Assembly: GCA_016929525.1 (NCBI GenBank)
Contig: JAFGIP010000068.1
Coordinates: 1-33,356 of the forward strand
DNA from: Bacteroidales bacterium
GTDB lineage: Bacteria > Bacteroidota > Bacteroidia > Bacteroidales > UBA10428
Length of the DNA stretch: 33,356 nucleotides
Direction: 5' to 3'
Shown here: in pieces, positions 26,294 to 33,356 of the stretch
Numbering within the stretch: the stretch's first letter is position 1
How the letters are laid out: the number at the start of each line of letters is the position of its first letter
Notes under the pieces: generated by a model
Seen by the model: only the letters and a program-made list of their open reading frames with translations
Told to the model about the DNA's origin: nothing
Databases searched by the model: none
Program-made: the position numbers and the translations under genes

Positions 26294-26325
26294 CAAAAGT
26301 ATAATCGCTAGGGATACTAAAAAAT
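26294..26325 (-). promoter_or_regulatory. Candidate promoter of the LiaF-like/LytST operon
   Basis: The minus strand reads TACTTTTG at 26301-26294, an exact TAnnTTTG -7 box, 25 bp before the start codon. The -33 region is only T-rich (TTTT at 26323-26320), so support rests on the -7 box. Confidence 0.4.
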
Positions 26326-26402
26326 ATATATTCGGTAAAGCATATTTATTTATCGGTGAAACGATAAAATGTTGCTATTATAAATTACCTTATAAATAAA
26401 TA

Positions 26403-26448
26403 AACAGGGCAAGTATTATATAACAAAAGCTATTCGATTTTCCCTGTT
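26403..26448 (-). terminator. Possible terminator after cysC
   Basis: AACAGGG (26403-26409) pairs with CCCTGTT (26442-26448) across a 32-nt loop. On the minus strand a T-rich stretch (TTTATTTATTT) follows. The stem starts inside the cysC stop codon. The long loop makes it weaker than the other two terminators in the window. Confidence 0.45.
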
Positions 26449-27052
26449 AAGTAATTAAGATTTTTACTTTTGGCAGGATAGTATCAGTAATTAACTTTGT
26501 TGATTCTTTAACAGACAGCTTACTGGTATCAATAATAAGGTCAGCATCCTGAGGAGGTTCATAAGGTGCTGACACTCCCGTAAAATCTTTAATAATTCCG
26601 TTATGGGCTAATTGATATAGACCTTTAGGGTCACGTTGCTCGCAAACTTCAATGGGCGTGCTTACATAGATTTCAAAGAAATTGTCATCACCAATAATTT
26701 CACGGGCCATACTTCTGATTGCATGTGTCGGACTTATAAATGCTGAAATAGTGATTAGCCCACAGTCACTAAAGAGTTTTCCAACCTCTGCGATTCTCCG
26801 AATATTTTCATTACGGTCTTCGGCCGTAAATCCTAAATTTTTATTAAGACCATTTCTGATTTTATCACCATCTAATATCTGGGTTAACAACCCCTGCTTA
26901 TGTAAATTGCGTTCAAGTGCCAGAGCAAGGGTACTTTTACCTGCTCCTGATAATCCGGTGAACCAGACTACCAATCCTTTTTGTTTTAACAGGGTTTCTT
27001 TATCAGAACGTGACAGAAAACGATCCTTCTCGGGGAAAATATTTTTCGACAT
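26447..27052 (-). CDS. cysC: Adenylylsulfate (APS) kinase
   Basis: The 201-residue cytoplasmic enzyme phosphorylates APS at the 3' hydroxyl to make PAPS, the sulfate donor. Visible signatures are the P-loop GLSGAGKST (33-41), LDGDKIRNGLN (60-70), GFTAEDRNENIRRIAEVGKLF (74-94), SAFISP (103-108, with the usual phospho-acceptor Ser context) and the FTGVSAPYEPP lid. The length is normal for a stand-alone kinase. It is the third gene of a wzc-wza-cysC operon (34 bp after wza) with no cysD/cysN sulfurylase nearby. This suggests PAPS is made for sulfation of the exported polysaccharide rather than for general sulfate assimilation. Confidence 0.95.
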   Translation of the reverse strand: MSKNIFPEKDRFLSRSDKETLLKQKGLVVWFTGLSGAGKSTLALALERNLHKQGLLTQILDGDKIRNGLNKNLGFTAEDRNENIRRIAEVGKLFSDCGLITISAFISPTHAIRSMAREIIGDDNFFEIYVSTPIEVCEQRDPKGLYQLAHNGIIKDFTGVSAPYEPPQDADLIIDTSKLSVKESTKLITDTILPKVKILIT

Positions 27053-27086
27053 AATTTTAATTAATATTTTACAAAGAAAGTAAACT

Positions 27087-27869
27087 CTAATTCTTTAAGC
27101 TAATCATAAGTGTAATAAAAGCAATTGTTGATGTAATTGTTGCCAACACAACAGAATAATCTGCGGCATTTACCCGGAAAATTCTTCGGGCAGATGGTTC
27201 TGCATAGACAATATCATTCGGCTGTAAATAAAATTTATTGCTTTCAAGTAGCTCAATATCTGTTAGATCGATTCGATAAGAATATATTCCTTCTTTTGTT
27301 TGTCGTAAAACCCTTATATTTTTTCTGTTAGCATAATATGTAACCTCTCCCGCACTTGCAATAGCATCGAGGATGTTCACCCTGTCTTTGTAAAAAGTGA
27401 TTTTACCTGGTTCTCCAAATTCCCCCAAAAATGTTATTTCATAACTTACAAGTTTGACCCTGGCAAGTGCATCGTGCACATATTTACGTGCTTCAATTTC
27501 AACGATTTTTTCAATTTCTTCAACCGTAGACCCTGTAACATAGATGGTTCCTATCACGGGTATTCTTATATTTCCGGCATCATCTATAACAAATTGCTTT
27601 AAATATATATTTATACCTTGGCTGCCACCTGAAACATTATCTTCTTCCTGTCCTGGGAAGTGAAATATACCATCGGTTTCTGACAAAGTACTATGAATTG
27701 AAATATATAAAATATCACCAGGTTGTATGTAATAACTTGAACGAATCGTTTTATAAAAGGAACTATCTCCTTGTTCAAGTTTCGGTTCATTAATTAATAT
27801 ATATTTTTTAGGGCTGCAAGCACTTAAAACTATTATAAAAAGACTTAATATATAAAAAGTGTATTTCAT
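27087..27869 (-). CDS. Wza-like polysaccharide export outer-membrane lipoprotein
   Basis: The 260-residue protein has a lipoprotein signal with lipid Cys18 (FIIVLSAC). A Poly_export domain follows (~45-140, YYIQPGDILYISIHST, IDDAGNIRIPVIGTIYV), then one SLBB-type segment (~145-200, VSYEITFLGEFGEPGKITFYKDRVNILDAI). A C-terminal hydrophobic segment (~236-257, VVLATITSTIAFITLMISL) could sit in a membrane, as in the Wza family. It should form the periplasm-to-surface channel for capsule or exopolysaccharide. Its ATG overlaps the wzc stop by 4 bp, so the two subunits are translationally coupled. It is shorter than E. coli Wza (~380 residues), as is usual in Bacteroidota. Confidence 0.93.
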   Translation of the reverse strand: MKYTFYILSLFIIVLSACSPKKYILINEPKLEQGDSSFYKTIRSSYYIQPGDILYISIHSTLSETDGIFHFPGQEEDNVSGGSQGINIYLKQFVIDDAGNIRIPVIGTIYVTGSTVEEIEKIVEIEARKYVHDALARVKLVSYEITFLGEFGEPGKITFYKDRVNILDAIASAGEVTYYANRKNIRVLRQTKEGIYSYRIDLTDIELLESNKFYLQPNDIVYAEPSARRIFRVNAADYSVVLATITSTIAFITLMISLKN

Positions 27870-30235
27870 GATTTTCTAAAAATTCCTTTAAATAATCTTT
27901 TTCTAACCGAGAGAATCTCTTCTTTTTGATAATAGTTATTATAATACCCATAACCATATCCATACCTTTCAGGTTCCTTTATGTCATTAAAAACCAAACT
28001 CAACCGTTTTAATGAATCAGATTCCTGAATTTCTTTCAGTAATCCTATTATATTTTTTTTAGTATAATCCATTCGAATAACAAATAGATACAAATCAATT
28101 AATTTTGTAATTAATAAAGCATCAGCTACCAAGCCTATTGGAGGAGAATCAATTACCACAAAATCATACTCTTTCCTACACTTATCGAGTAATGAACTCA
28201 TACGTTGATGTTCAATTAACTCGACCGGATTTGGGGGAATGGGTCCTGAATTCATTAGAAAAAGATTATTTTGGTATGTTTCATGGATTATTTCTTCTCT
28301 TGTACTTTTACCAATCAGATAAGTTGTTAAACCAGTATTGTTGTTAATATTAAAAACTTCATGAATTTTCGGACGTCTTAGATCCAGACCCATGAGCAAA
28401 ACCTTTTTGCCTGATGCAGCTATGATAGTAGCTAGGTTCATTGCGCAAAACGTTTTTCCTTCTCCGGAAGAACCGGAAGTAATAGCGATAACATTTTGCT
28501 TGGGATTAACAAGTAAGTATTTTAACTTGGCAAGTAAAGTTCGGAATGATTCAGTAATAGCAGCCCAGGGAAATTCTTTTGTTGGCAAATCAAAGTTAGC
28601 CCGGCTGTGAACAATTTTACCAACTACCGGAAGATTAACATGGATTAAAATATCCTGGAACTCCCTAACCTGATTAGTAATCAGATCATAAATAATGAAT
28701 AAAACTGCTGGTATAAGTAGAGCTAATAAAACACCGATTTGTATATTTTGTCTCTTTTTTGGTTCAACCATAATAGCAGTTTCTCTGTCTGGAGGATCTA
28801 ACATTCGAATTTTAGAAACTGTTGATGCTTCAGCGAGTTTAGCTTCAATACGCCTTTGCTGGTATAAATTATAAAGATTTTCTGTTAACTGGAAATCCCG
28901 CGTAAGTTTGGCCAGATGACGTTCAACAGTTGGCAGATTTAGTAATTCAACTTCAATTTTTGCCAACTCTTTTGTGAGATTAACCATTTGTTTATTTGTA
29001 ATATCTTTTTGCTGATCAAGGTAGGATTGAAATGCTTTTATTTCTACCTCAAGTTGTTGGGTGATCTTAATAATGGCAGGGCTGTTAACTTTTTGATTTT
29101 GTAATAGCACATCACGTTCAATAACTAATTTGTTAATACTTTCAACTCCTTTTTCAAGGCGAACATCTGATTTACTTAAAAGATAAGGTATTATGATATT
29201 ACCACCATGTAAAATAGAATCAAGCTTTAGTTGCGTCTCTGTTATGTTTTGTAGCAGTAATTTTTTTTCAGTAATTTCTTTATCAATCCTGACAAAATCA
29301 TCAGAAATCATTGTATTGATCTCTGACTGAAAAACATGATGTAATCGTTTAAAACGGATCAAACTGTCTTCAGCCTGCGAAAGTTGTTCATTTAAAAGAC
29401 TTAACTGACCATCGATAAATGTTATGGTATTGGAAGCCATTCGATTACGAACCTGTAGGTCGTTTTTATCATAAAGCTCATATAATTTGTTTAAATACGC
29501 AATTGACTGATTTGCATTTTCACTGGTTACCGAGAGAATAAGTATATTCTGACTCATTGGACTGGTTATAATTTCCAGATTTTTCCAAAATGTGTTTACA
29601 ATATCTGTAAAATCATTAAAATAAAATAAATACTCCTTACTCGTATATTCATCTAGAGATTGAGCAATAGATTCTTTTAAATTAATATTAAAAGAAATAT
29701 TAGGATTCGAAAATTTATCACCTAACTCAACAGTCTTGGACTTATCTTCATTTCCATCAACATGTACCTTAACTTTCCCTTTTTCTAAAACTTTCAAATA
29801 AATGTTTTTTTTAGCTATAATTTTGTCTGTCGAATCAGTGGTAATTAGAAAAGGCATTTCATTGTACCTTCTTCGTTTTATTATTGTACCCTTAATTAGT
29901 TCATAATAAGTTATGTCGAAATCTAGCTCGGAAACAGTTTGTTCAGCAAGGTTTTTTGATTTGAGAATTCCAATTTCTTTTCTAATCGGGTTCATTTGGT
30001 TAAAATCCATTCCTTCAACAAGTTCTGTGGAACTTGGTGAAAGATTTTCGTTTTCGCCTACTGCAATTTCACAACTAACTTTATAAGATCTTGGTGCCAG
30101 TACATTAATTACCTTGGCTATCGCAAGTGAGAACATGATACTAAAAAGAAACCAATACCAATTGCGCTTAAAAATATTAAGATATCTTTTAATTTCGTTG
30201 CTGCCTGTAGGTTGCCTTATTTGGCTTTTATTCAT
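27866..30235 (-). CDS. Wzc-like chain-length determinant and BY-kinase
   Basis: The 789-residue inner-membrane protein has a first membrane helix (~27-48), a Wzz domain and a long periplasmic coiled-coil region (~270-470, including the GNVR-type motif region). A second helix (~498-519) precedes a cytoplasmic tyrosine kinase domain. The kinase has Walker A SGSSGEGKT (587-595, Lys594), Walker A' LLMGLDLRRPK with Asp618 and Walker B FVVIDSPP with Asp696. A C-terminal tyrosine cluster has seven Tyr in residues 758-769 (YGYGYGYYNNYY). Such BY-kinases control polymer length and export by cycles of autophosphorylation. It is first gene of the leftward operon and divergent from upxY. Confidence 0.95.
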   Translation of the reverse strand: MNKSQIRQPTGSNEIKRYLNIFKRNWYWFLFSIMFSLAIAKVINVLAPRSYKVSCEIAVGENENLSPSSTELVEGMDFNQMNPIRKEIGILKSKNLAEQTVSELDFDITYYELIKGTIIKRRRYNEMPFLITTDSTDKIIAKKNIYLKVLEKGKVKVHVDGNEDKSKTVELGDKFSNPNISFNINLKESIAQSLDEYTSKEYLFYFNDFTDIVNTFWKNLEIITSPMSQNILILSVTSENANQSIAYLNKLYELYDKNDLQVRNRMASNTITFIDGQLSLLNEQLSQAEDSLIRFKRLHHVFQSEINTMISDDFVRIDKEITEKKLLLQNITETQLKLDSILHGGNIIIPYLLSKSDVRLEKGVESINKLVIERDVLLQNQKVNSPAIIKITQQLEVEIKAFQSYLDQQKDITNKQMVNLTKELAKIEVELLNLPTVERHLAKLTRDFQLTENLYNLYQQRRIEAKLAEASTVSKIRMLDPPDRETAIMVEPKKRQNIQIGVLLALLIPAVLFIIYDLITNQVREFQDILIHVNLPVVGKIVHSRANFDLPTKEFPWAAITESFRTLLAKLKYLLVNPKQNVIAITSGSSGEGKTFCAMNLATIIAASGKKVLLMGLDLRRPKIHEVFNINNNTGLTTYLIGKSTREEIIHETYQNNLFLMNSGPIPPNPVELIEHQRMSSLLDKCRKEYDFVVIDSPPIGLVADALLITKLIDLYLFVIRMDYTKKNIIGLLKEIQESDSLKRLSLVFNDIKEPERYGYGYGYYNNYYQKEEILSVRKRLFKGIFRKS

Positions 30236-30414
30236 GAAATCTGTCTTTTAGATCATAAAATTATTAATTAAGATACAAATTATTATACAAACTTTAAATA
30301 ATAATGTTTTGACATAAACATGGTATAAATATTAATAGTATTGTTAGTTCATTTTTTATTGTAAAGAACAAATATTTACATTAAGCGGTAAATAATTCTG
30401 GCCTATACAGTTCA

Positions 30415-30446
30415 TTTCGTATTGAAGTTAATTCATAATATCTTTG
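30415..30446 (+). promoter_or_regulatory. Candidate Bacteroidota promoter of the UpxY-led operon
   Basis: TATCTTTG (30439-30446) matches TAnnTTTG exactly. TTTC (30415-30418) stands at the -33 position with a 20-bp spacer (consensus TTTG). The leader to the ATG at 30508 would be about 55 nt. It lies in the 272-bp divergent region between wzc and upxY, which is otherwise AT-rich without other clear elements. Confidence 0.55.
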
Positions 30447-30507
30447 AACTATTACAAACTAATTCATTTGTTATTAAAAGTTTAATAATTAAAGAAATAT
30501 ACGATTA

Positions 30508-31026
30508 ATGTTGGATGCTACAAAACGTTGGTATGCCCTGTATACCAAATCGAGAGCTGAGAAAAAGGTTGCAAAAGAACTTGAGGAGAAAGGAATAGCA
30601 GTATATCTTCCGCTTCAGAAAACCATGAAGCAGTGGAGTGATCGCCGTAAGACCGTTTATGAACCGCTATTTCGTTCGTATGTGTTTGTCAGGGTAAATA
30701 ATGAAGATTATATAGGGGCACTTACAGTTAGCGGTGTAGTTTGCTATGTAACAATTTCGGGAGAGAAAGTGCATATACCGGATTATCAAATTGATGCCGT
30801 AAGAACCTTTTTAGGAGAATTAGCATTAAATGAGGAACTTAATTATTTCGAAGATGGCGATGAAATAGAAGTTGTTTATGGTTCCCTGAAAGGACTCAGA
30901 GGGAAACTGGTCTCTTCAAAAGATCAGCAAAAACTTATCGTTCAAATTGACGCATTAAAACAGAATATTACTTTAATTATTCCATCTTATCTTATAAAAA
31001 GAATTAAAAATCCAACTTCTCGTTAA
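30508..31026 (+). CDS. UpxY-type NusG-family transcription antiterminator
   Basis: The 172-residue protein has a NusG N-terminal domain (~5-100, KRWYALYTKSRAEKKVAKEL, YLPLQKTMKQWSDRRK, PLFRSYVFVRV) and a C-terminal KOW-type domain (~113-165, DGDEIEVVYGSLKGLRGKLV). Specialised NusG paralogs of this kind open Bacteroidota capsule operons and let RNA polymerase read through the long locus they head. Here it is followed by a strong terminator hairpin at 31036-31075 and then polysaccharide genes, which fits that role. It is transcribed divergently from wzc. Confidence 0.93.
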   Translation: MLDATKRWYALYTKSRAEKKVAKELEEKGIAVYLPLQKTMKQWSDRRKTVYEPLFRSYVFVRVNNEDYIGALTVSGVVCYVTISGEKVHIPDYQIDAVRTFLGELALNEELNYFEDGDEIEVVYGSLKGLRGKLVSSKDQQKLIVQIDALKQNITLIIPSYLIKRIKNPTSR

Positions 31027-31339
31027 ATCTGATTTAAAAAAGATGGGCAATATTATCAACGATTTCCATCTTTTTGTATAAATTTATTATACAAACTCGT
31101 CCCAATAACTGTGTAAACGTGTAACTGTTAAATCGTTTAATCGTTTAATCGAATCTTTAGTAAAAGACCCTGATTCTAAACGCCATCAATTCAACGATTA
31201 AACATAATTTGGGACTGAGGGGGCGGAGCTGTGGAAATAAGTGAAAGTTGAACAGTCTCTTATTTTAAAATTACCTTTCGAAAATCTCCAACCTTATTAA
31301 TAGCAACAGTTACAAGATTAAACAATTCAACATAATAAA
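31027..31339 (+). other. 313-bp structured leader between upxY and the next capsule gene
   Basis: No gene is visible. The stretch holds the terminator hairpin (31036-31075), then GTCCCAA (31099-31105) with its inverse TTGGGAC (31209-31215). Inside lie two direct GTTTAATCG copies (31135-31143, 31143-31151), their inverse CGATTAAAC (31195-31203), and GAATC/GATTC (31151-31155, 31172-31176). AATTCAAC and ATTAAAC words recur at 31189-31203 and 31317-31331. The RNA could fold extensively. A target for UpxY-dependent readthrough is possible but unproven. Confidence 0.55.
31036..31075 (+). terminator. Rho-independent terminator immediately after upxY
   Basis: AAAAAGATGG (31036-31045) pairs perfectly with CCATCTTTTT (31066-31075) around a 20-nt loop, and the descending arm itself forms the T run. 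It lies 10 bp past the upxY stop codon. Only 3 of the 10 pairs are G/C, so it may be leaky, or the site where the UpxY product acts. Confidence 0.7.
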
Positions 31340-31876
31340 GTGCTTGATACACTAATCACATCGAAAACCAGGAAGAAACTTTTACTTAAGTTTTTTCTGA
31401 ACACAGATTCCTATACATATCTTAGAAATCTGGAACATGAACTGGACGAATCCCCAAATGCATTAAGGATTGAACTGGCAAAATTTGAAAAGGCTGACAT
31501 GCTGTTGTCAGTCCAGGAAGGGAATAAGAAAATGTACAGTGCCAATACAAAACATCCGCTTTTTACCGATATCAGAAATATTGTAATGAAATCGGTAGGT
31601 TTTGATCAGATTATAGATAAAGTAATATCGCAAATTGGTGATTTGGATAAAGTTTTTGTGACAGGCAGCTTTGCGAAAGGCGTTAATAGTAACATTATAG
31701 ATTTACTTTTTGTTGGAAATGGAATTAAACAAGATTATTTGGTTAAATTGATTGAAAAGGTTGAAATTATTATCAAAAAGCGTATTCGTTATTTAATTAT
31801 TAAACCACAGGATTTGGTAAAATATGTTAAAGTTGGAGACGGCGAATTATTATTATTATGGGATATGAAAAAATAG
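31340..31876 (+). CDS. Winged-helix plus nucleotidyltransferase-like protein with degraded active site
   Basis: The 178-residue product begins with a GTG codon (MLDTLITSKTRKKLLLKFFL). Residues ~1-70 look like a winged helix-turn-helix (SYTYLRNLEHELDESPNALRIELAKFEKADML). Residues ~95-175 follow a minimal nucleotidyltransferase fold: VFVTGSFAKG (106-114) is the GSxAxG motif. The expected Asp-x-Asp pair is instead NIIDLLFVG, with only Asp121, so catalysis is probably lost. Proteins of this type are common near Bacteroidota polysaccharide loci, often annotated as ArsR-like regulators. A DNA-binding regulatory role is inferred. It follows the structured leader and precedes the S23 gene. Confidence 0.75.
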   Translation: MLDTLITSKTRKKLLLKFFLNTDSYTYLRNLEHELDESPNALRIELAKFEKADMLLSVQEGNKKMYSANTKHPLFTDIRNIVMKSVGFDQIIDKVISQIGDLDKVFVTGSFAKGVNSNIIDLLFVGNGIKQDYLVKLIEKVEIIIKKRIRYLIIKPQDLVKYVKVGDGELLLLWDMKK

Positions 31877-32016
31877 GCTAAGTTCAAGTCTAAGGCTGAA
31901 ATTTGGAAAAACTTATCTTTCAAATGGTATTTAATGGTGCATTTAAAATATTTTATCACTTCATTAAATATTTTAATTCTTATCATCCTTATACAAAACC
32001 TAACAACCATAATAAA

Positions 32017-32334
32017 ATGAAGTACAATTCATTTAAAGATATGCCTGTATGGAAGAAAGCCATAGATTTATCAGTAAATATTTTTCATATTTCTGATCAA
32101 CTACCCAGAAGTGAATATTATGGATTGAGTTACCAGATAAGGCGTTCATCTGGAAGTGTTCATGCAAATATCGCCGAAGGTTTTGAGGGAAATAAAGAAG
32201 CTGATAAAAGGCATTTCTATATTTTATCTCTAGGATCAGCTTTTAAAACACAAAGTCATCTTATCTATGGACAACATGTAAATTATTTTACGAACGATAA
32301 TATTTATCAAATCCTTGAAAAAATGATGAATTGA
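32017..32334 (+). CDS. Four-helix-bundle (S23/23S-intervening-sequence) protein with apparent C-terminal frameshift
   Basis: The start at 32017 (MKYNSFKDMPVWKKAIDL) matches the usual beginning of this family; the reading frame extends upstream to 31903 but that part has no family resemblance. Core motifs are present: DMPVWKKAIDLSVNIF, GLSYQIRRSSGSVHANIAEG and RHFYILSLGSAFKTQSHL. The frame stops at 32334 after LEKMMN (105 residues). One extra A in the A run at 32318-32323 would restore EKNDELIYDLNKIIKSLNFQ, the expected last helix, ending at a stop at 32391-32393. This is either a real frameshift mutation or a sequencing/assembly error. The family has no established function; copies are scattered in Bacteroidota genomes and polysaccharide loci. 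Confidence 0.8.
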   Translation: MKYNSFKDMPVWKKAIDLSVNIFHISDQLPRSEYYGLSYQIRRSSGSVHANIAEGFEGNKEADKRHFYILSLGSAFKTQSHLIYGQHVNYFTNDNIYQILEKMMN

Positions 32335-32396
32335 TTTATGATTTAAACAAGATCATAAAATCACTTAATTTCCAGTCGCACCCTCAACCTTAGCCT

Positions 32397-33233
32397 ATGA
32401 ATTATCAACATACAATAAAACCACGTGATAAATTTTTAGATCTTCGTTTAAGGGAGATTTGGCGTTATCGCGATTTAATGATGCTTTTTGTCAGACGCGA
32501 TTTCGTGTCTAAATATAAACAGACTATCCTTGGGCCAACATGGTTTCTTATCCAACCTTTACTTCAGACCATAATTTTTACATTCATTTTCGGGTATGTA
32601 GCTGGTATTTCTACTGATGGAGCTCCAAAAGGAATTTTTTATCTGGCTGGTATAACCTCATGGAACTATTTTGCTAATTGCTTGAAAACAACCTCTAATA
32701 CTTTTACTGTTAATGCACCATTGTTTGGGAAAGTATATTTCCCTCGTGCTGTAACACCTCTTTCAATTATAATAAGTAATCTTATTCAGTTTGGAATTGG
32801 GATGCTACTTTTCCTGATAATGTATTTCTATTATATTATCAGAGGTGCTGATATTCAACCCAATTGGACACTTGCTTTGTTTCCGGTTCTGGTTTTAGTT
32901 ATGGGATTAATGGGATTGGGATTTGGGATGCTTATTTCTGCAATGACTACTAAATACCGCGATTTACAATATCTGGTACAATTTGGTATACAATTGCTTA
33001 TGTATGCAACTCCTGTTATTTATCCGATTTCAGAGATACCTCATAAATATAGGTGGTTAATTATGGCAAATCCTATGAGTGGAGTAGTTGAAACATTTAA
33101 ATACAGTTTTTTAGGGGCAGGTCTATTTTCATGGAAAATGTTAATTTATTCTGGCTTGACGACCATAATCATTTTCTTATTTGGGTTGCTAATTTTTAAC
33201 AGAACTGAGAAAAACTTTATGGATACTGTTTAA
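32397..33233 (+). CDS. ABC-2 type polysaccharide export permease (Wzm/KpsM-like)
   Basis: The 278-residue inner-membrane protein has the ABC-2 permease layout. An N-terminal amphipathic stretch (LREIWRYRDLMMLFVRRDFVSKYKQ) precedes GPTWFLIQPLLQTIIFTFIFG and about six membrane helices. The family motif YATPVIYP (near residue 203) and MANPMSGVVETFKYSFLG follow. It forms the membrane channel for lipid-linked O-antigen or capsule chains and needs a Wzt/KpsT ATPase, expected just past the right edge. The start ATG is 3 bp after the stop restored in the upstream S23 frame, so the genes are probably co-transcribed. Confidence 0.93.
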   Translation: MNYQHTIKPRDKFLDLRLREIWRYRDLMMLFVRRDFVSKYKQTILGPTWFLIQPLLQTIIFTFIFGYVAGISTDGAPKGIFYLAGITSWNYFANCLKTTSNTFTVNAPLFGKVYFPRAVTPLSIIISNLIQFGIGMLLFLIMYFYYIIRGADIQPNWTLALFPVLVLVMGLMGLGFGMLISAMTTKYRDLQYLVQFGIQLLMYATPVIYPISEIPHKYRWLIMANPMSGVVETFKYSFLGAGLFSWKMLIYSGLTTIIIFLFGLLIFNRTEKNFMDTV

Positions 33234-33356
33234 AAGAATGGTTAATAATTTATAATTTGTTTAATACCTCAAATCACTAGTGTTTTGATATTAAAATATA
33301 AAGTTCTTTGAAAAGATTGATAGATAAGGTTTGTAGAATTTTTTGAGGTTCAAACG

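Noticed and set aside
31131-31203. The GTTTAATCG repeats as a degenerate CRISPR array
   Set aside because: Units are only 8-9 bp, partly overlapping, with no regular spacers and no cas genes.
31903-32016. Upstream extension of the S23 protein from a start at 31903
   Set aside because: The extra 38 residues are unlike the family, while the ATG at 32017 gives the standard beginning.
33234-33356. Start of the expected ATPase gene at the right edge
   Set aside because: No plausible start codon with an open frame is visible in the last 123 bases; the region is AT-rich and noncoding as far as it can be read.

Overview
The window looks like a chromosomal segment of a Bacteroidota bacterium, probably Bacteroidales/Marinilabiliales-like (lineage is inferred). 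The signs are a SusC/SusD pair with its own ECF sigma/FecR switch, a type IX secretion sorting domain, a UpxY-type NusG paralog, AT-rich DNA, start codons without clear Shine-Dalgarno sequences, and several matches to the Bacteroidota promoter pattern TTTG-n20-TAnnTTTG. I see no insertion sequence, tRNA, rRNA or CRISPR array.

Layout, left to right. (1) 51-336: a cobalamin riboswitch on the minus strand, serving a gene that lies off the left edge. (2) 562-12091, minus strand: a polysaccharide utilization locus read sigma, FecR, SusC with STN domain, SusD, GH43 arabinanase-like lipoprotein, large lipoprotein of unknown activity, and a secreted seven-blade FG-GAP/VCBS protein with a T9SS tail. 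Gene overlaps indicate translational coupling in the middle of the operon. A 15-nt pattern with GGGGGTA recurs upstream of both sigma and FecR. (3) 12420-14999: a CDF metal exporter facing a hybrid histidine kinase. (4) 15205-18863: a di-iron hemerythrin-like protein directly abutting a LuxR-type regulator with a degenerate receiver, convergent with cydAB (short Q-loop bd oxidase). This looks like a low-oxygen/NO response module. (5) 18904-23729: a long palindrome with a PerR/Fur-box-like core separates cydA from a rightward heme-uptake operon: small His-rich membrane protein, HmuY, HmuR-like receptor, second HmuY-like lipoprotein. (6) 23739-26268, minus strand: a LiaF-like membrane protein with five IFGG repeats, a LytS-like kinase and a LytTR response regulator. 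(7) 26447-33233: a capsule/exopolysaccharide locus. Leftward: wzc-like tyrosine kinase, wza-like export lipoprotein, APS kinase. Rightward: UpxY antiterminator, terminator hairpin and repeat-rich leader, degenerate nucleotidyltransferase-like protein, four-helix-bundle (S23) protein with an apparent frameshift, and an ABC-2 polysaccharide permease whose ATPase partner is expected beyond the right edge.

Together the segment covers plant-type (arabinan-containing) glycan acquisition, heme and cobalamin acquisition, microaerobic respiration with NO/O2 sensing, envelope-stress sensing and surface polysaccharide export. The least explained items are the hemerythrin/pseudo-receiver pair beside cydAB, the 687-residue lipoprotein of the glycan locus, the small His-rich protein heading the heme operon, and the structured leader behind the UpxY terminator.
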